A stretch of 64,000 nt of DNA from an uncultured Pelagibacteraceae bacterium. Lineage in GTDB: Bacteria > Pseudomonadota > Alphaproteobacteria > Pelagibacterales > Pelagibacteraceae. How positions within the stretch are numbered: position 1 is the stretch's first letter; every line of letters begins with the position of its first letter. The DNA is taken from contig CACHTQ010000001.1 of the NCBI GenBank assembly GCA_902582845.1, forward strand, positions 125,059-189,058, read 5' to 3'. The notes under the pieces were generated by a model. The model was not told the origin of the DNA. It worked only from the letters and a program-made list of their open reading frames with translations, and ran no database searches. Position numbers and translations under genes: made by a program. This document shows, in pieces, positions 9,758 to 18,908 of the stretch.

Positions 9758-10471
9758 TCAACGTTTTTTTCCTAAACTAGCAAATACACTCGATAATATA
9801 CGTGTTTCTTTATCAGATAAGTCCATTTTGTAAAAAATGTTTCTAAGGTTCTCAAGCATTTTTGGCTTCTTTTCCTTTGGTCTAAAAAAATTAATATCCT
9901 CTAAATTTTTAATACAAAGACTTAACATTGATTGAATTTCTTTTTTACTAGCAGATTTAATTTTTTCAGATTTTTTAAATGGTGCATTTTTAAGTTTAAT
10001 TAGACTAGACACGTATTGTGCAATTACGATCAAACTATGGGATAGATTTAATGATTTAAAATCAGGATTAGCAGGTATTTGTAAAGTATAATTAGCATAA
10101 CTAACTTCATTGTTTGACAAACCTGACGCCTCTGAACCAAATAAAAAACCAATTTTCTTTTTTAAATTTATTTTTTTTAAATCATCTAGGTTTATATGTT
10201 TTACATTTTTATTTCTAAATCTTGCAGAAGTGGCAATAATAATATCAATTTTGCTTATTGCATCTTCTAAATTATTATAATTTTTACTTTGTTTAATAAT
10301 ATCTTTAGCTCCAACAGATGTGGCTAGAATTTTATCATTTGGAAAAGAAGGTTTAGGATTAATCAAAACTAATTTTTTAAAATTAAAGTTTTTAATTGCC
10401 CGAGCGCAAGCACCAATATTTTCAGATAATTGAGGTTTATGAAGAATAAATGAGATATTATTTATACTCAT
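9758..10471 (-). CDS. tRNA/rRNA 2'-O-methyltransferase, TrmJ-like (SPOUT family)
   Basis: A 237-residue SPOUT methyltransferase. The knot motifs are clear: NISFILHKPQLSENIGACAR at the start, FLFGSEASGLSN near residue 112 and LQIPANPDFKSLNLSHS near residues 131-147. This set is typical of TrmH group 1, whose best known member TrmJ methylates position 32 of tRNAs. The C-terminal helical extension also fits TrmJ. It abuts the stop of cimA with no spacer. The exact RNA target is inferred. Confidence 0.85.
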   Translation of the reverse strand: MSINNISFILHKPQLSENIGACARAIKNFNFKKLVLINPKPSFPNDKILATSVGAKDIIKQSKNYNNLEDAISKIDIIIATSARFRNKNVKHINLDDLKKINLKKKIGFLFGSEASGLSNNEVSYANYTLQIPANPDFKSLNLSHSLIVIAQYVSSLIKLKNAPFKKSEKIKSASKKEIQSMLSLCIKNLEDINFFRPKEKKPKMLENLRNIFYKMDLSDKETRILSSVFASLGKKR

Positions 10472-12073
10472 TTATTTACTTGCGGGTGCATTATCTTTAA
10501 ATAATTTATAATCCAAACTATCAATCAATGCTTTGAATGAAGCATCAATAATGTTCGTCGACACACCAATAGTAAACCAATTTTTTCCTTGGGAGTCTGT
10601 ACTTTCAATTGAAACTCTTGTAACAGCTTCAGTTCCTGTATTTAAAATTCTTACTTTATAATCTACCAGTTTTAAATCTTTTAAATATTTTGAGTATTTT
10701 GCTAGTTTATCAACGTTTTGTCTGATGGCATTATCTAAAGCATTTACTGGACCATTCCCTTCTCCTTCACACATAATCTTTTCTCCATCAACTTCTAATT
10801 GGGCTTTTGCAGAGGAAACTATTTCGCCAGAATTATTTTTTTTTACTGAAACGTCATATTCATTAATAGATATATATCTTGGTATTTCTCCAATTATTCT
10901 TCTTGCTAATAATTCAAATGATGCATCGGCACCATCATAACTATAACCAATGAATTCTCTGTCTTTCACTTCATCTAATAATTTTTTAATTTTTGGATCA
11001 TTTTCTTGAATATCAATTTTAATACTTTTTAATCTAGAGATAATATTTGATTTTCCTGATTGGTCAGAGACAACAATATTTCTTGTGTTACCAACTTCCT
11101 TCGGATTAATATGTTCATAAGTTTTTGGATCTTTTTGTACAGCAGATACATGCAATCCCCCTTTATGAGAAAAAGCTGCCGCACCCACATATGGTAAATG
11201 TTGGTTAGGTTTTCTATTTAAAATTTCATCCAAAAGTCTTGAACATTCAGTCAAATTTTTAATGTTTTTTGATTTTATTCCGATTTCAAATTGGGATGAA
11301 AAATCTTTCTTTAGAAAAAATGTTGGTATCAATGACATTAAATTTGCATTTCCACATCTTTCACCCAATCCATTAATTGTACCTTGTATTTGTCGAACAC
11401 CAGACAATACTGCTGCTAATGAATTAGCAACCGCATTACCAGTATCATTATGTGCGTGAATTCCTAAGTTTTTTCCTGGTATTACTTTTTTAACCTCACT
11501 AACTATCTGTGTAACTTCATGTGGAAGTGTACCTCCATTCGTATCACATAATATCACCCACCTTGCACCTTGGTCATAAGCAGCTTTAATACATGAAAGT
11601 GCATATTTTGGATTTGCTTTATAACCATCAAAAAAATGTTCTGCATCGAACATGAATTCTTTTTTTGCTTTAACAAAATGTTTTGCACTCTCGGAAATAT
11701 TATCTAAATTTTCTTCATTTGTTATTCCTAAAGCAACATCGACATGAAAGTCCCAAGACTTACCAACTAAACATACTGCAGGGGTATTGGAGTTCATCAG
11801 TGCAGATAAACCAGTATCATTTTCTGCACTTCGTCCAGACCTTTTTGTCATTCCAAAAGATGTAAGTTTGGAATTTTTAAAATCGTGTTTCTTATGAAAA
11901 AATTCTGTATCGGTTGGGTTAGCTCCGGGCCATCCCGCTTCAATATAATCCACACCCAAATTGTCCAAAGCTAAAGCAATTTTTTCTTTATCTTCCAAAG
12001 AAAAATCAACTCCTTGCGTTTGAGCTCCGTCTCTTAGAGTTGTATCAAATATGTATAATCTTTCTTTGCTCAT
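10472..12073 (-). CDS. cimA: (R)-citramalate synthase
   Basis: A 533-residue member of the isopropylmalate synthase superfamily. It condenses pyruvate with acetyl-CoA to give citramalate, the entry to isoleucine without threonine deaminase. Visible are FDTTLRDGAQTQG (residues 9-21) with metal/substrate residues, GIHAHNDTGNAVANSL and a C-terminal LeuA-type regulatory domain from about residue 390. The length and the TQG variant of the DGAQ motif favour CimA over LeuA or homocitrate synthase. Its first codon overlaps the cysS stop by four bases. Confidence 0.9.
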   Translation of the reverse strand: MSKERLYIFDTTLRDGAQTQGVDFSLEDKEKIALALDNLGVDYIEAGWPGANPTDTEFFHKKHDFKNSKLTSFGMTKRSGRSAENDTGLSALMNSNTPAVCLVGKSWDFHVDVALGITNEENLDNISESAKHFVKAKKEFMFDAEHFFDGYKANPKYALSCIKAAYDQGARWVILCDTNGGTLPHEVTQIVSEVKKVIPGKNLGIHAHNDTGNAVANSLAAVLSGVRQIQGTINGLGERCGNANLMSLIPTFFLKKDFSSQFEIGIKSKNIKNLTECSRLLDEILNRKPNQHLPYVGAAAFSHKGGLHVSAVQKDPKTYEHINPKEVGNTRNIVVSDQSGKSNIISRLKSIKIDIQENDPKIKKLLDEVKDREFIGYSYDGADASFELLARRIIGEIPRYISINEYDVSVKKNNSGEIVSSAKAQLEVDGEKIMCEGEGNGPVNALDNAIRQNVDKLAKYSKYLKDLKLVDYKVRILNTGTEAVTRVSIESTDSQGKNWFTIGVSTNIIDASFKALIDSLDYKLFKDNAPASK

Positions 12074-13413
12074 TTAAATTTCCAAAGTGTTTTACCATCT
12101 TTATCTTCTATTAAAACACCTTTGTCCAAGAGCTCATCTCTAATTCTATCAGCTTCTTTATAATTCTTATTTTCTCTAGCTTTATCTCTTAAACTAAGCA
12201 TATTTTCAATTTCAGACTCGGTTATAGATACTCTTTTCTTTTTAAATTCATTCCATTGCTCGCTAGTTTCATTCATCAAACCAATAAATTTACACGCTGA
12301 AACAAATAGATCTGTGTTTTCACCTTTGTTGGCTTTTTCGAACAACTTGTGAAGATTGGCTATATATCCAGGTGTGTTCAAATCCTCATAAAGTGGTTTT
12401 AGAATTTCGTCTGAAACTTTGACAGATTTAAGATCGGATGAATATACTTTATACCACTTATCTAAAGTACTTTCACAATCACTTAATAACTTTTCGTTCC
12501 AATCTAATGGTTGCTTATAGTGTGCACTCATTAAAGCCAGTCTGATTATTTGGCCACTAATTTTATTTCTAAAATCTTTTATTTTTATAATGTTGCCTTG
12601 TGACTTAGCCATTTTTTCATTAGACATAGTAATAAAAGCATTGTGCACCCAATAATTTGCAAAAACTTTTGTATCATTAGCACATCTAGATTGGGCTATT
12701 TCATTTTCATGATGAGGGAAAATAAGATCTATACCTCCACCATGAATATCAAATTCATTACCTAAGAATTTTTTTGACATAGCTGAACACTCTAAATGCC
12801 ATCCTGGTCTACCTTTGCCCCAGGGTGAATCCCATGCAGGTTCATCTTTATTTGATGGTTTCCACAAAACAAAGTCTTCAGAATTTTTTTTATTTTCACT
12901 GATTCCTACTCTAGATCCAGCAATTAAATCGTCTAAATTTTTATTCGATAATTTTCCGTAATCAGGAAATTTTTTAACCTCAAAATAAACATGTTTTTTA
13001 TTTTCATATGCAAATCCTTTTTTAATTAAATCGTTAATCATCTCAATCATTAGCTCAATATGTTCTGTTGCTTTTGGCTGATGAGTAGGATTTTCACAAT
13101 TCAAAAACTCACAATCTTTAAAAAAACTTGAAGTTACTTTTTCAGTGAGTTCTTTTGTAGAAATTTTTTGCTCTTGTGAAGATTTAATTATTTTATCATC
13201 AATATCAGTTATATTTCTGACATATGTAACTGTCTGAAATTCATTTTTTAACAATTTAAATAAAATATCAAAAATTACTAAGGGTCTTGCATTCCCAATA
13301 TGGGGATCATCATAAACTGTTGGTCCACAAACATACATTCCAACACTTTTTTTTTCTTTTGGAACAAAATGTTCTTTTTTATTACTTAGATTGTTAGTTA
13401 AAAAAATATCCAT
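12070..13413 (-). CDS. cysS: cysteinyl-tRNA synthetase
   Basis: A 447-residue class I aminoacyl-tRNA synthetase. Signature motifs are YVCGPTVYDDPHIGNARP near residue 27 (a HIGH variant, HIGN) and KMAKSQGN near residue 267 (the KMSKS loop). Zinc-site residues typical of CysRS appear as CGPT, CSAM and the HHENEIAQ segment. It is slightly shorter than E. coli CysS (461). Overlap with cimA suggests a shared transcript. Confidence 0.97.
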   Translation of the reverse strand: MDIFLTNNLSNKKEHFVPKEKKSVGMYVCGPTVYDDPHIGNARPLVIFDILFKLLKNEFQTVTYVRNITDIDDKIIKSSQEQKISTKELTEKVTSSFFKDCEFLNCENPTHQPKATEHIELMIEMINDLIKKGFAYENKKHVYFEVKKFPDYGKLSNKNLDDLIAGSRVGISENKKNSEDFVLWKPSNKDEPAWDSPWGKGRPGWHLECSAMSKKFLGNEFDIHGGGIDLIFPHHENEIAQSRCANDTKVFANYWVHNAFITMSNEKMAKSQGNIIKIKDFRNKISGQIIRLALMSAHYKQPLDWNEKLLSDCESTLDKWYKVYSSDLKSVKVSDEILKPLYEDLNTPGYIANLHKLFEKANKGENTDLFVSACKFIGLMNETSEQWNEFKKKRVSITESEIENMLSLRDKARENKNYKEADRIRDELLDKGVLIEDKDGKTLWKFK

Positions 13414-13464
13414 ATCAGCTGATTAAGAAATATACCTTATTTAATGATTTGTTAATCTAATTGA

Positions 13465-14202
13465 TTAACTAGGAATCTTACAAACTGGAATTGGCTCCAT
13501 TTTATGCAAGTTTTGATTTCGAATTTTTTCGTATTGTTCTCTGTGAGGAGAATTTGGGTTGCCCATTGCGTCTTCAAGTTCTGAATAATTGAAACCTAAT
13601 TGACCTTCATCTGTTCTTCCATCATCCCATAATCCATCGGTTGGTGGAGCATCAATAATTTCTTTTAATATACCTAATTCTTTACCAAGTTCCCATACTT
13701 CGGTTTTATTACAATCTGCTATAGGAGATATATCAACACCACCATCTCCATATTTTGTATAAAAACCTACTCCAAAATCTTCTACTTTATTTCCTGTTCC
13801 AACTACAATACCTTTATTTGCTGCTGCAACTTGGTAAAGAGTAGTCATTCTAAGTCTAGCTCTAGAGTTAGCAAAACCATGTTCATTATCAAATTTATTA
13901 AGGGTTGTTGAAAATGTTTCAAAAAGTTTATCTAAACTTAAAGTATGTGCTTCAACATTTTTAAAATTTTTTACCAGCCATTGTTGATGCTTCAAACTAA
14001 GATCATGTTGATTTTCTTTTTGTTTAATCGGCATTGTTAAAACAATAGTTTTAATCCCTGTCATCGCACTCAGAGTACTTGAAACAGATGAATCTATACC
14101 ACCAGATATTCCAATGACTAATGATTGTGCCTTATTTGGCATTTGATCAACGTATGTTTTAATCCAATTTGAGATAAATTTTACTTTTTCTGAAGGTGAC
14201 AT
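13465..14202 (-). CDS. nadE: ammonia-dependent NAD+ synthetase
   Basis: A 245-residue enzyme that amidates deamido-NAD with ATP, the last step of NAD synthesis. The ATP-pyrophosphatase P-loop SGGIDSS lies near residue 35, followed by GTGNKVEDFGVGFYTKYGDGG (quoted in part in concept) with NAD-site residues. There is no N-terminal nitrilase-type glutaminase domain, so it should use free ammonia. It is separated from cysS by 51 bases and from the DAHP synthase upstream by 38 bases. Confidence 0.93.
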   Translation of the reverse strand: MSPSEKVKFISNWIKTYVDQMPNKAQSLVIGISGGIDSSVSSTLSAMTGIKTIVLTMPIKQKENQHDLSLKHQQWLVKNFKNVEAHTLSLDKLFETFSTTLNKFDNEHGFANSRARLRMTTLYQVAAANKGIVVGTGNKVEDFGVGFYTKYGDGGVDISPIADCNKTEVWELGKELGILKEIIDAPPTDGLWDDGRTDEGQLGFNYSELEDAMGNPNSPHREQYEKIRNQNLHKMEPIPVCKIPS

Positions 14203-14240
14203 AACAAATATCTAACTATCTTAAATTTTTATGCAATAGC

Positions 14241-15620
14241 TTAAGATGCCGCTTGAATAGCATTTTTAGAATAGCTGCTATTCTTTTTAATCTCATCAGA
14301 AATTAAAAAGGCTAATTCTAAAGCCTGGTCTGAATTCAATCTTGGGTCACAATGAGTGTGATATCTACTTGATAAATCAGCATCAGATATTTTTCTAGCT
14401 CCACCTGTACACTCTGTCACATCTTGGCCAGTCATTTCAACATGTAAACCACCTGCGTATGATCCCTCAGATTGATGAACACCAAAAACATTTTTGACCT
14501 CATTAACTACATTATTAAATGGTCTCGTTTTAAAACCAGTGGTTGATACAATTGTGTTCCCATGCATTGGATCACATGACCAAATAACATTAAGACCTTC
14601 TTTTTTAATTCGTCTTATTAACTTTGGTAAAAACTTTTCTACATTTTGATGACCAAATCTTGAGATTAAAGTTATTTTACCTTTTTCATTTTTTGGATTT
14701 AATACTTCACAAATTTTTGCAATCTCTTCAGGTTTAGAAGTAGGACCACACTTAATTCCAATAGGATTTTCTATTCCTCGACAAAATTCAACATGTCCAC
14801 CATCTAACTGTCTTGTTCTATCACCTATCCAGACAAAATGAGCAGATGTATCGTGATACTCACCAGTAGTAGAGTCTACTCTAGTCATACTTTCTTCAAA
14901 GGGTAAGTGCAGTGCTTCATGTGATGTCCAAAAATTTACAGTGTATAATCTGTTATTAAAGTCTGAAGTTATCCCACATGCTTCCATGAAAGCTAGTGCA
15001 TCAGCAATTTTGTCCTCTAGGTCTTTAAATTTTTTCGCTTGAGGACTTTTTTTAATGTAATCTAAATTCCATAAATGAACTTTGTTCAAATCTGCAAAAC
15101 CACCTTTTGAAAATGCTCTAAGTAAATTAAGCGTTGAAGCTGATTGAGAATAAGCTTTGTACATTCTTTTTGGGTCAGGTCTTCTAGATTTTTCGTTAAA
15201 GTCTATTGAATTAATGTTATCACCTAAATAACTTGGTAATTCTACATCACCTTGTTTTTCTGTTGGAGCACTTCTTGGTTTAGAAAACTGTCCAGCAATC
15301 CTTCCAAGTTTAACAATAGGTAAAGACGCAGAGTATGTCATCACCAAAGCCATTTGAAGAATTACTTTGAAAGTATCTCTTATATTGTCAGGATGAAATT
15401 CTGCAAAACTTTCGGCACAATCACCACCTTGCAATAAAAAAGCTTTACCATCAACTACTTTAGATAATTGATCTTTTAAATGTCTTGTCTCACCTGCAAA
15501 TACAAGTGGCGGAAATGTTTTTAATTTGTTTAAAACACTATTAAGCTCCTTCTCATCACCATACGTTGGTATGTGTTTGACAGGATACTTTCTCCAGCTA
15601 TTTATTTTCCAATTTTTCAT
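14241..15620 (-). CDS. type II 3-deoxy-7-phosphoheptulonate (DAHP) synthase
   Basis: A 459-residue plant-like (class II) DAHP synthase that condenses PEP and erythrose 4-phosphate at the start of the shikimate pathway. Diagnostic segments are FLLQGGDCAESF, KLGRIAGQFSKPRSAP, WIGDRTRQLDGGHVEFCRGI (the first 20 residues) and SYAGGLHVEMTGQDVTEC near the end. The start was set at the ATG at 15620 giving MKNWKINSW; a TTG two codons earlier is possible. No leader or attenuator was seen upstream. Confidence 0.95.
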   Translation of the reverse strand: MKNWKINSWRKYPVKHIPTYGDEKELNSVLNKLKTFPPLVFAGETRHLKDQLSKVVDGKAFLLQGGDCAESFAEFHPDNIRDTFKVILQMALVMTYSASLPIVKLGRIAGQFSKPRSAPTEKQGDVELPSYLGDNINSIDFNEKSRRPDPKRMYKAYSQSASTLNLLRAFSKGGFADLNKVHLWNLDYIKKSPQAKKFKDLEDKIADALAFMEACGITSDFNNRLYTVNFWTSHEALHLPFEESMTRVDSTTGEYHDTSAHFVWIGDRTRQLDGGHVEFCRGIENPIGIKCGPTSKPEEIAKICEVLNPKNEKGKITLISRFGHQNVEKFLPKLIRRIKKEGLNVIWSCDPMHGNTIVSTTGFKTRPFNNVVNEVKNVFGVHQSEGSYAGGLHVEMTGQDVTECTGGARKISDADLSSRYHTHCDPRLNSDQALELAFLISDEIKKNSSYSKNAIQAAS

Positions 15621-15655
15621 ATTCAACTCAAGATTGTTGTATCAGAGTTTTTCTA

Positions 15656-17476
15656 TTATTCAACGGTTACTGATTTAGCTAAATTTCTAGGCTTATCTAT
15701 ATCAAATCCTTTTTTGAGAGCTGAATAATAAGCTAATTTTTGTAAAGGTATTGTTAAAAGAAAGGGCAAAAGGTCATCATTAGCACTTTCAACTTCTATT
15801 TTTTCCCAAATATTTTCTGAAACCACCTCATCACTACTTTTATTTGTTACTAGCAAAACTTTTGCTCCTCTTGCAATAACTTCCTGCATATTAGAAATAG
15901 TTTTTTTATAATAATTGTCTCTCGGCGCTAATACAACAACCGGCATTCCTTCTTCGATAAGAGCAAGTGGTCCATGTTTCATTTCACCAGCTGGATAGCC
16001 TTCAGCGTGAATATAAGATAGTTCTTTTAATTTTAATGCACCTTCTAATGCTATTGGAAAAGAAAAGCCTCTTCCTAAAAACATTGAACCTTTAGCCTCA
16101 TTAAAGGTATTAGATATTGTCTGTATCTTATTATCAGTTAATAAAGTCTTTTCTGCTAATTTAGGAAGAGATTTAAGATCTTTAAGTTTTTCATTGAATA
16201 ACTCTTTTTTTAAATCTTTTCTTAATAATCCTAGTTTTAAAGCTAAAATGTATAATATAAGGATTTGACCCAAAAAGGCTTTGGTAGAGGCAACCCCTAT
16301 CTCGGTACCACAATGTATTGGTAAAACAAATTTAGAGTCTCTAGCAATAGAACTCTCAATGACATTTACAACAGCACATGTTTTCATATCATTTTGATTA
16401 CACAAATCTAATGCTGCATAAGTATCTGCTGTTTCACCAGATTGAGATACAAATATATATAAAGTCTCTTTCTTAAATCTGTTTTTTCTATATCTAAACT
16501 CTGACGCAATATCAACATTAACATCTAATGAAGTTAATTCCTCGAACCAGTATTTTGCAAGTAGACAAGAATGATAGGCTGTTCCACAACCAATTAAAGT
16601 TACTGAGGAAATTTCATTCATTTTCCAAGGAAAATTATAAATATTAATATCATTATTTAACGTGTCTACATATTCATTAATTCCATTTTTTAATGTTGTC
16701 GGTTGTTCCTCTATTTCTTTAGCCATGAAATGTTTGTAATCTCCTTTGTCATATTTTTCATCTTCTAGAGATAATTCTAAAACTTTTTTATTTATCTTAT
16801 CCCCATCCTCATTAAAAAATTCAACGTGATCTTTTTTTATAATACAAAATTCACCGTCATTAAGATAAGTAATCTTATTTGTCATCGCCTTAAGAGCGTA
16901 TGAATCTGAACCTAAATAATTTTCATTTGGACCATACCCCACAGCTAATGGAGATCCTCTTCTTGCACCGACAATTAAATCAGGTTGATCCTTAAACATT
17001 ATACCTAGCGCAAAACTACCATGAAGAGATTTCAGAGTTTTTTTAATTGAATTAACAATATTTTCGGTTTTTAAATTTTCTGTAATCAAATGTACAATCA
17101 CTTCAGTATCAGTTTGTGACTTAAATTTATGACCCTTGCTTACCAAAAATTTTTTTAATAACGTAGAATTTTCAATTATTCCATTATGAACTACAGAAAC
17201 ATTTTGTGAAGAGTGAGGATGAGCATTAATACTATTTGGCAATCCATGTGTAGCCCAACGAACATGTCCTATACCAATGGTTCCTTCCATTTTTTGAACT
17301 AATAGATTATTTTCAAGATTATCAACTCTGCCTTCAGATTTAACTTCATTAATTTCATTATTTGAAAGCGTTGCTATACCTGCTGAATCATATCCTCTGT
17401 ATTCTAATTTTTTTAAAGAGCTGATAATTGTTGATGAAACAGGTCTATTACTATTTATTCCAATAATGCCACACAT
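15656..17476 (-). CDS. glmS: glutamine-fructose-6-phosphate aminotransferase
   Basis: A 606-residue two-domain enzyme making glucosamine 6-phosphate. The N-terminal glutaminase begins MCGIIGIN, so Cys2 becomes the nucleophile after Met removal; GHVRWATHG follows near residue 74. Two SIS domains follow, with SQSGETADT (about 345), the STKAF motif, and the end DKPRNLAKSVTVE that closes the active site. It is two bases downstream of the GlmU-like acetyltransferase, so both serve UDP-GlcNAc synthesis for the cell envelope. Confidence 0.97.
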   Translation of the reverse strand: MCGIIGINSNRPVSSTIISSLKKLEYRGYDSAGIATLSNNEINEVKSEGRVDNLENNLLVQKMEGTIGIGHVRWATHGLPNSINAHPHSSQNVSVVHNGIIENSTLLKKFLVSKGHKFKSQTDTEVIVHLITENLKTENIVNSIKKTLKSLHGSFALGIMFKDQPDLIVGARRGSPLAVGYGPNENYLGSDSYALKAMTNKITYLNDGEFCIIKKDHVEFFNEDGDKINKKVLELSLEDEKYDKGDYKHFMAKEIEEQPTTLKNGINEYVDTLNNDINIYNFPWKMNEISSVTLIGCGTAYHSCLLAKYWFEELTSLDVNVDIASEFRYRKNRFKKETLYIFVSQSGETADTYAALDLCNQNDMKTCAVVNVIESSIARDSKFVLPIHCGTEIGVASTKAFLGQILILYILALKLGLLRKDLKKELFNEKLKDLKSLPKLAEKTLLTDNKIQTISNTFNEAKGSMFLGRGFSFPIALEGALKLKELSYIHAEGYPAGEMKHGPLALIEEGMPVVVLAPRDNYYKKTISNMQEVIARGAKVLLVTNKSSDEVVSENIWEKIEVESANDDLLPFLLTIPLQKLAYYSALKKGFDIDKPRNLAKSVTVE

Positions 17477-17478
17477 AA

Positions 17479-18102
17479 TTATTTAGATTTTCTTTTATAA
17501 TTTTTTATCTCTAGTTGTTGGCTTCTAGTGAGCGCTAGAGATTTTTTACTTACATTCCTGGTAATTACTGATCCTGCTCCAATTATACTATTATCTGCAA
17601 GTGTAATTGGGGCTACTAAAGAAGAATTAGAACCAATAAAAACATTATCTTTTATTTTAGTTTTGTATTTTTTAACTCCATCATAGTTGCAAGTGATTGT
17701 TCCTGCTCCAACATTAACTGATTTACCAATTAAGGCATCACCAATATAAGTTAAATGATTTACTTTAGATTTTTTTCCAAGAGTACTTTTTTTAATTTCA
17801 ACAAAATTACCAATCTTAGACCCTTCCTTTAAAGTTGTACCAGGTCTTATTCTTGCATAAGGACCTATTTCAACTTTATTCTCAATTTTACAATTCTCTA
17901 AATGACTGAAAGATTTTATGGTAACATTGTTACCAATCTTCACTTTTGATCCAATAACTACATATGGTTCTATGGTCACATTTTTTCCAATTTTTGTATC
18001 TTTAGAAAAATAGATTGTTTCTGGAGCAATCATATTTACTTTAGATTTCAAAAATTTATTTCTTAGTGAATTCTGTATCTTGTTAATTTGTAACTGTTTC
18101 AT
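17479..18102 (-). CDS. GlmU-like acetyltransferase domain protein, lacking the uridyltransferase half
   Basis: A 207-residue left-handed beta-helix protein matching only the C-terminal half of GlmU. The line up starts in the linker (NMIAPETIYFSKDTKIG), then hexapeptide repeats, RIRPGTTLKEGSKIGNFVEI, NVGAGTITCNYDGVKKYKT and VGAGSVITRNV-type endings (here IGAGSVITRNVSKKSLA). These hold the acetyl-CoA and glucosamine-1-phosphate site. The roughly 230-residue pyrophosphorylase domain with its GGxGTRM loop is missing, and there is no ORF for it upstream, where the strand switches to gph. It probably N-acetylates GlcN-1-P, with the uridylyl step done by another protein. Confidence 0.82.
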   Translation of the reverse strand: MKQLQINKIQNSLRNKFLKSKVNMIAPETIYFSKDTKIGKNVTIEPYVVIGSKVKIGNNVTIKSFSHLENCKIENKVEIGPYARIRPGTTLKEGSKIGNFVEIKKSTLGKKSKVNHLTYIGDALIGKSVNVGAGTITCNYDGVKKYKTKIKDNVFIGSNSSLVAPITLADNSIIGAGSVITRNVSKKSLALTRSQQLEIKNYKRKSK

Positions 18103-18173
18103 CTAGAAAATTACTTACATTAAGTATATACCTTTCTTAATTCACAAAATATTTCTTAAAAATACTTTTAAAT

Positions 18174-18857
18174 ATGAAACAAATTTATACAATTCTTTTT
18201 GATTTAGATGGCACTTTAGTGGATACAGCTCCTGACTTAATGAGTGCTCACAATCATGTAATGAATAAATTTGGCTATCCAACTAAGTCTACTGAAGAAA
18301 TAAGAAATTTAGTAGGTGGTGGAGCTGGGGCTATGATTGGAAGATCGATATGGGGTCAGGCTAAAAAAGAATTTGGAAAAGTTCAAGATGAAAAAATAAA
18401 AAAAGAAATGGTTAAAGAATTTGTAGATTATTATGGAAAAAACATTGTAAAGGAAAGTAAACTAATTGATGGTGCAAAAGATTTTTTAATATGGTCAAAA
18501 GAAAAAAATATTTCGATGGCTGTATGTACAAATAAACAAGAACATCTTGCTATTGATCTTTTAAAAAAAATTGGAATTTATGATTTTTTTGAGTACGTTG
18601 CTGGCCATAATACATTTGATTATTGTAAACCTGATCCAAGACACTTAACGTCTGTCGTTGAAATTTTAGATGGGGATCTTAAAAAAACTTTAATGATTGG
18701 CGATAGTGAAACAGATGCTAATGCCGCAAAATCTGCTGGAATTCCAGTTATTTTACTTGAGGATGGTTATACTGAAAAAAATACAACTGAAATTTACCAT
18801 AATCACTTAATAAAAGACTTCATCGGTATTGAAAAAATCGTAACAAAATATCTTTAA
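18174..18857 (+). CDS. gph: phosphoglycolate phosphatase (HAD superfamily)
   Basis: A 227-residue HAD hydrolase. Motif I is FDLDGTLVDT (residues 8-17) with the nucleophilic Asp, motif II lies in AVCTNK, and motif IV is MIGDSETDANAAKSAG near residue 176. The cap domain and the overall pattern fit Gph, which hydrolyses 2-phosphoglycolate. Related phosphatases act on other small phosphates, so the substrate is probable rather than certain. It precedes prpD by 51 bases on the same strand. Confidence 0.82.
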   Translation: MKQIYTILFDLDGTLVDTAPDLMSAHNHVMNKFGYPTKSTEEIRNLVGGGAGAMIGRSIWGQAKKEFGKVQDEKIKKEMVKEFVDYYGKNIVKESKLIDGAKDFLIWSKEKNISMAVCTNKQEHLAIDLLKKIGIYDFFEYVAGHNTFDYCKPDPRHLTSVVEILDGDLKKTLMIGDSETDANAAKSAGIPVILLEDGYTEKNTTEIYHNHLIKDFIGIEKIVTKYL

Positions 18858-18908
18858 TATTGATTATTTTTTTTTAACTATTAGAACAGTTTTCAATTAG
18901 GAGTTATT

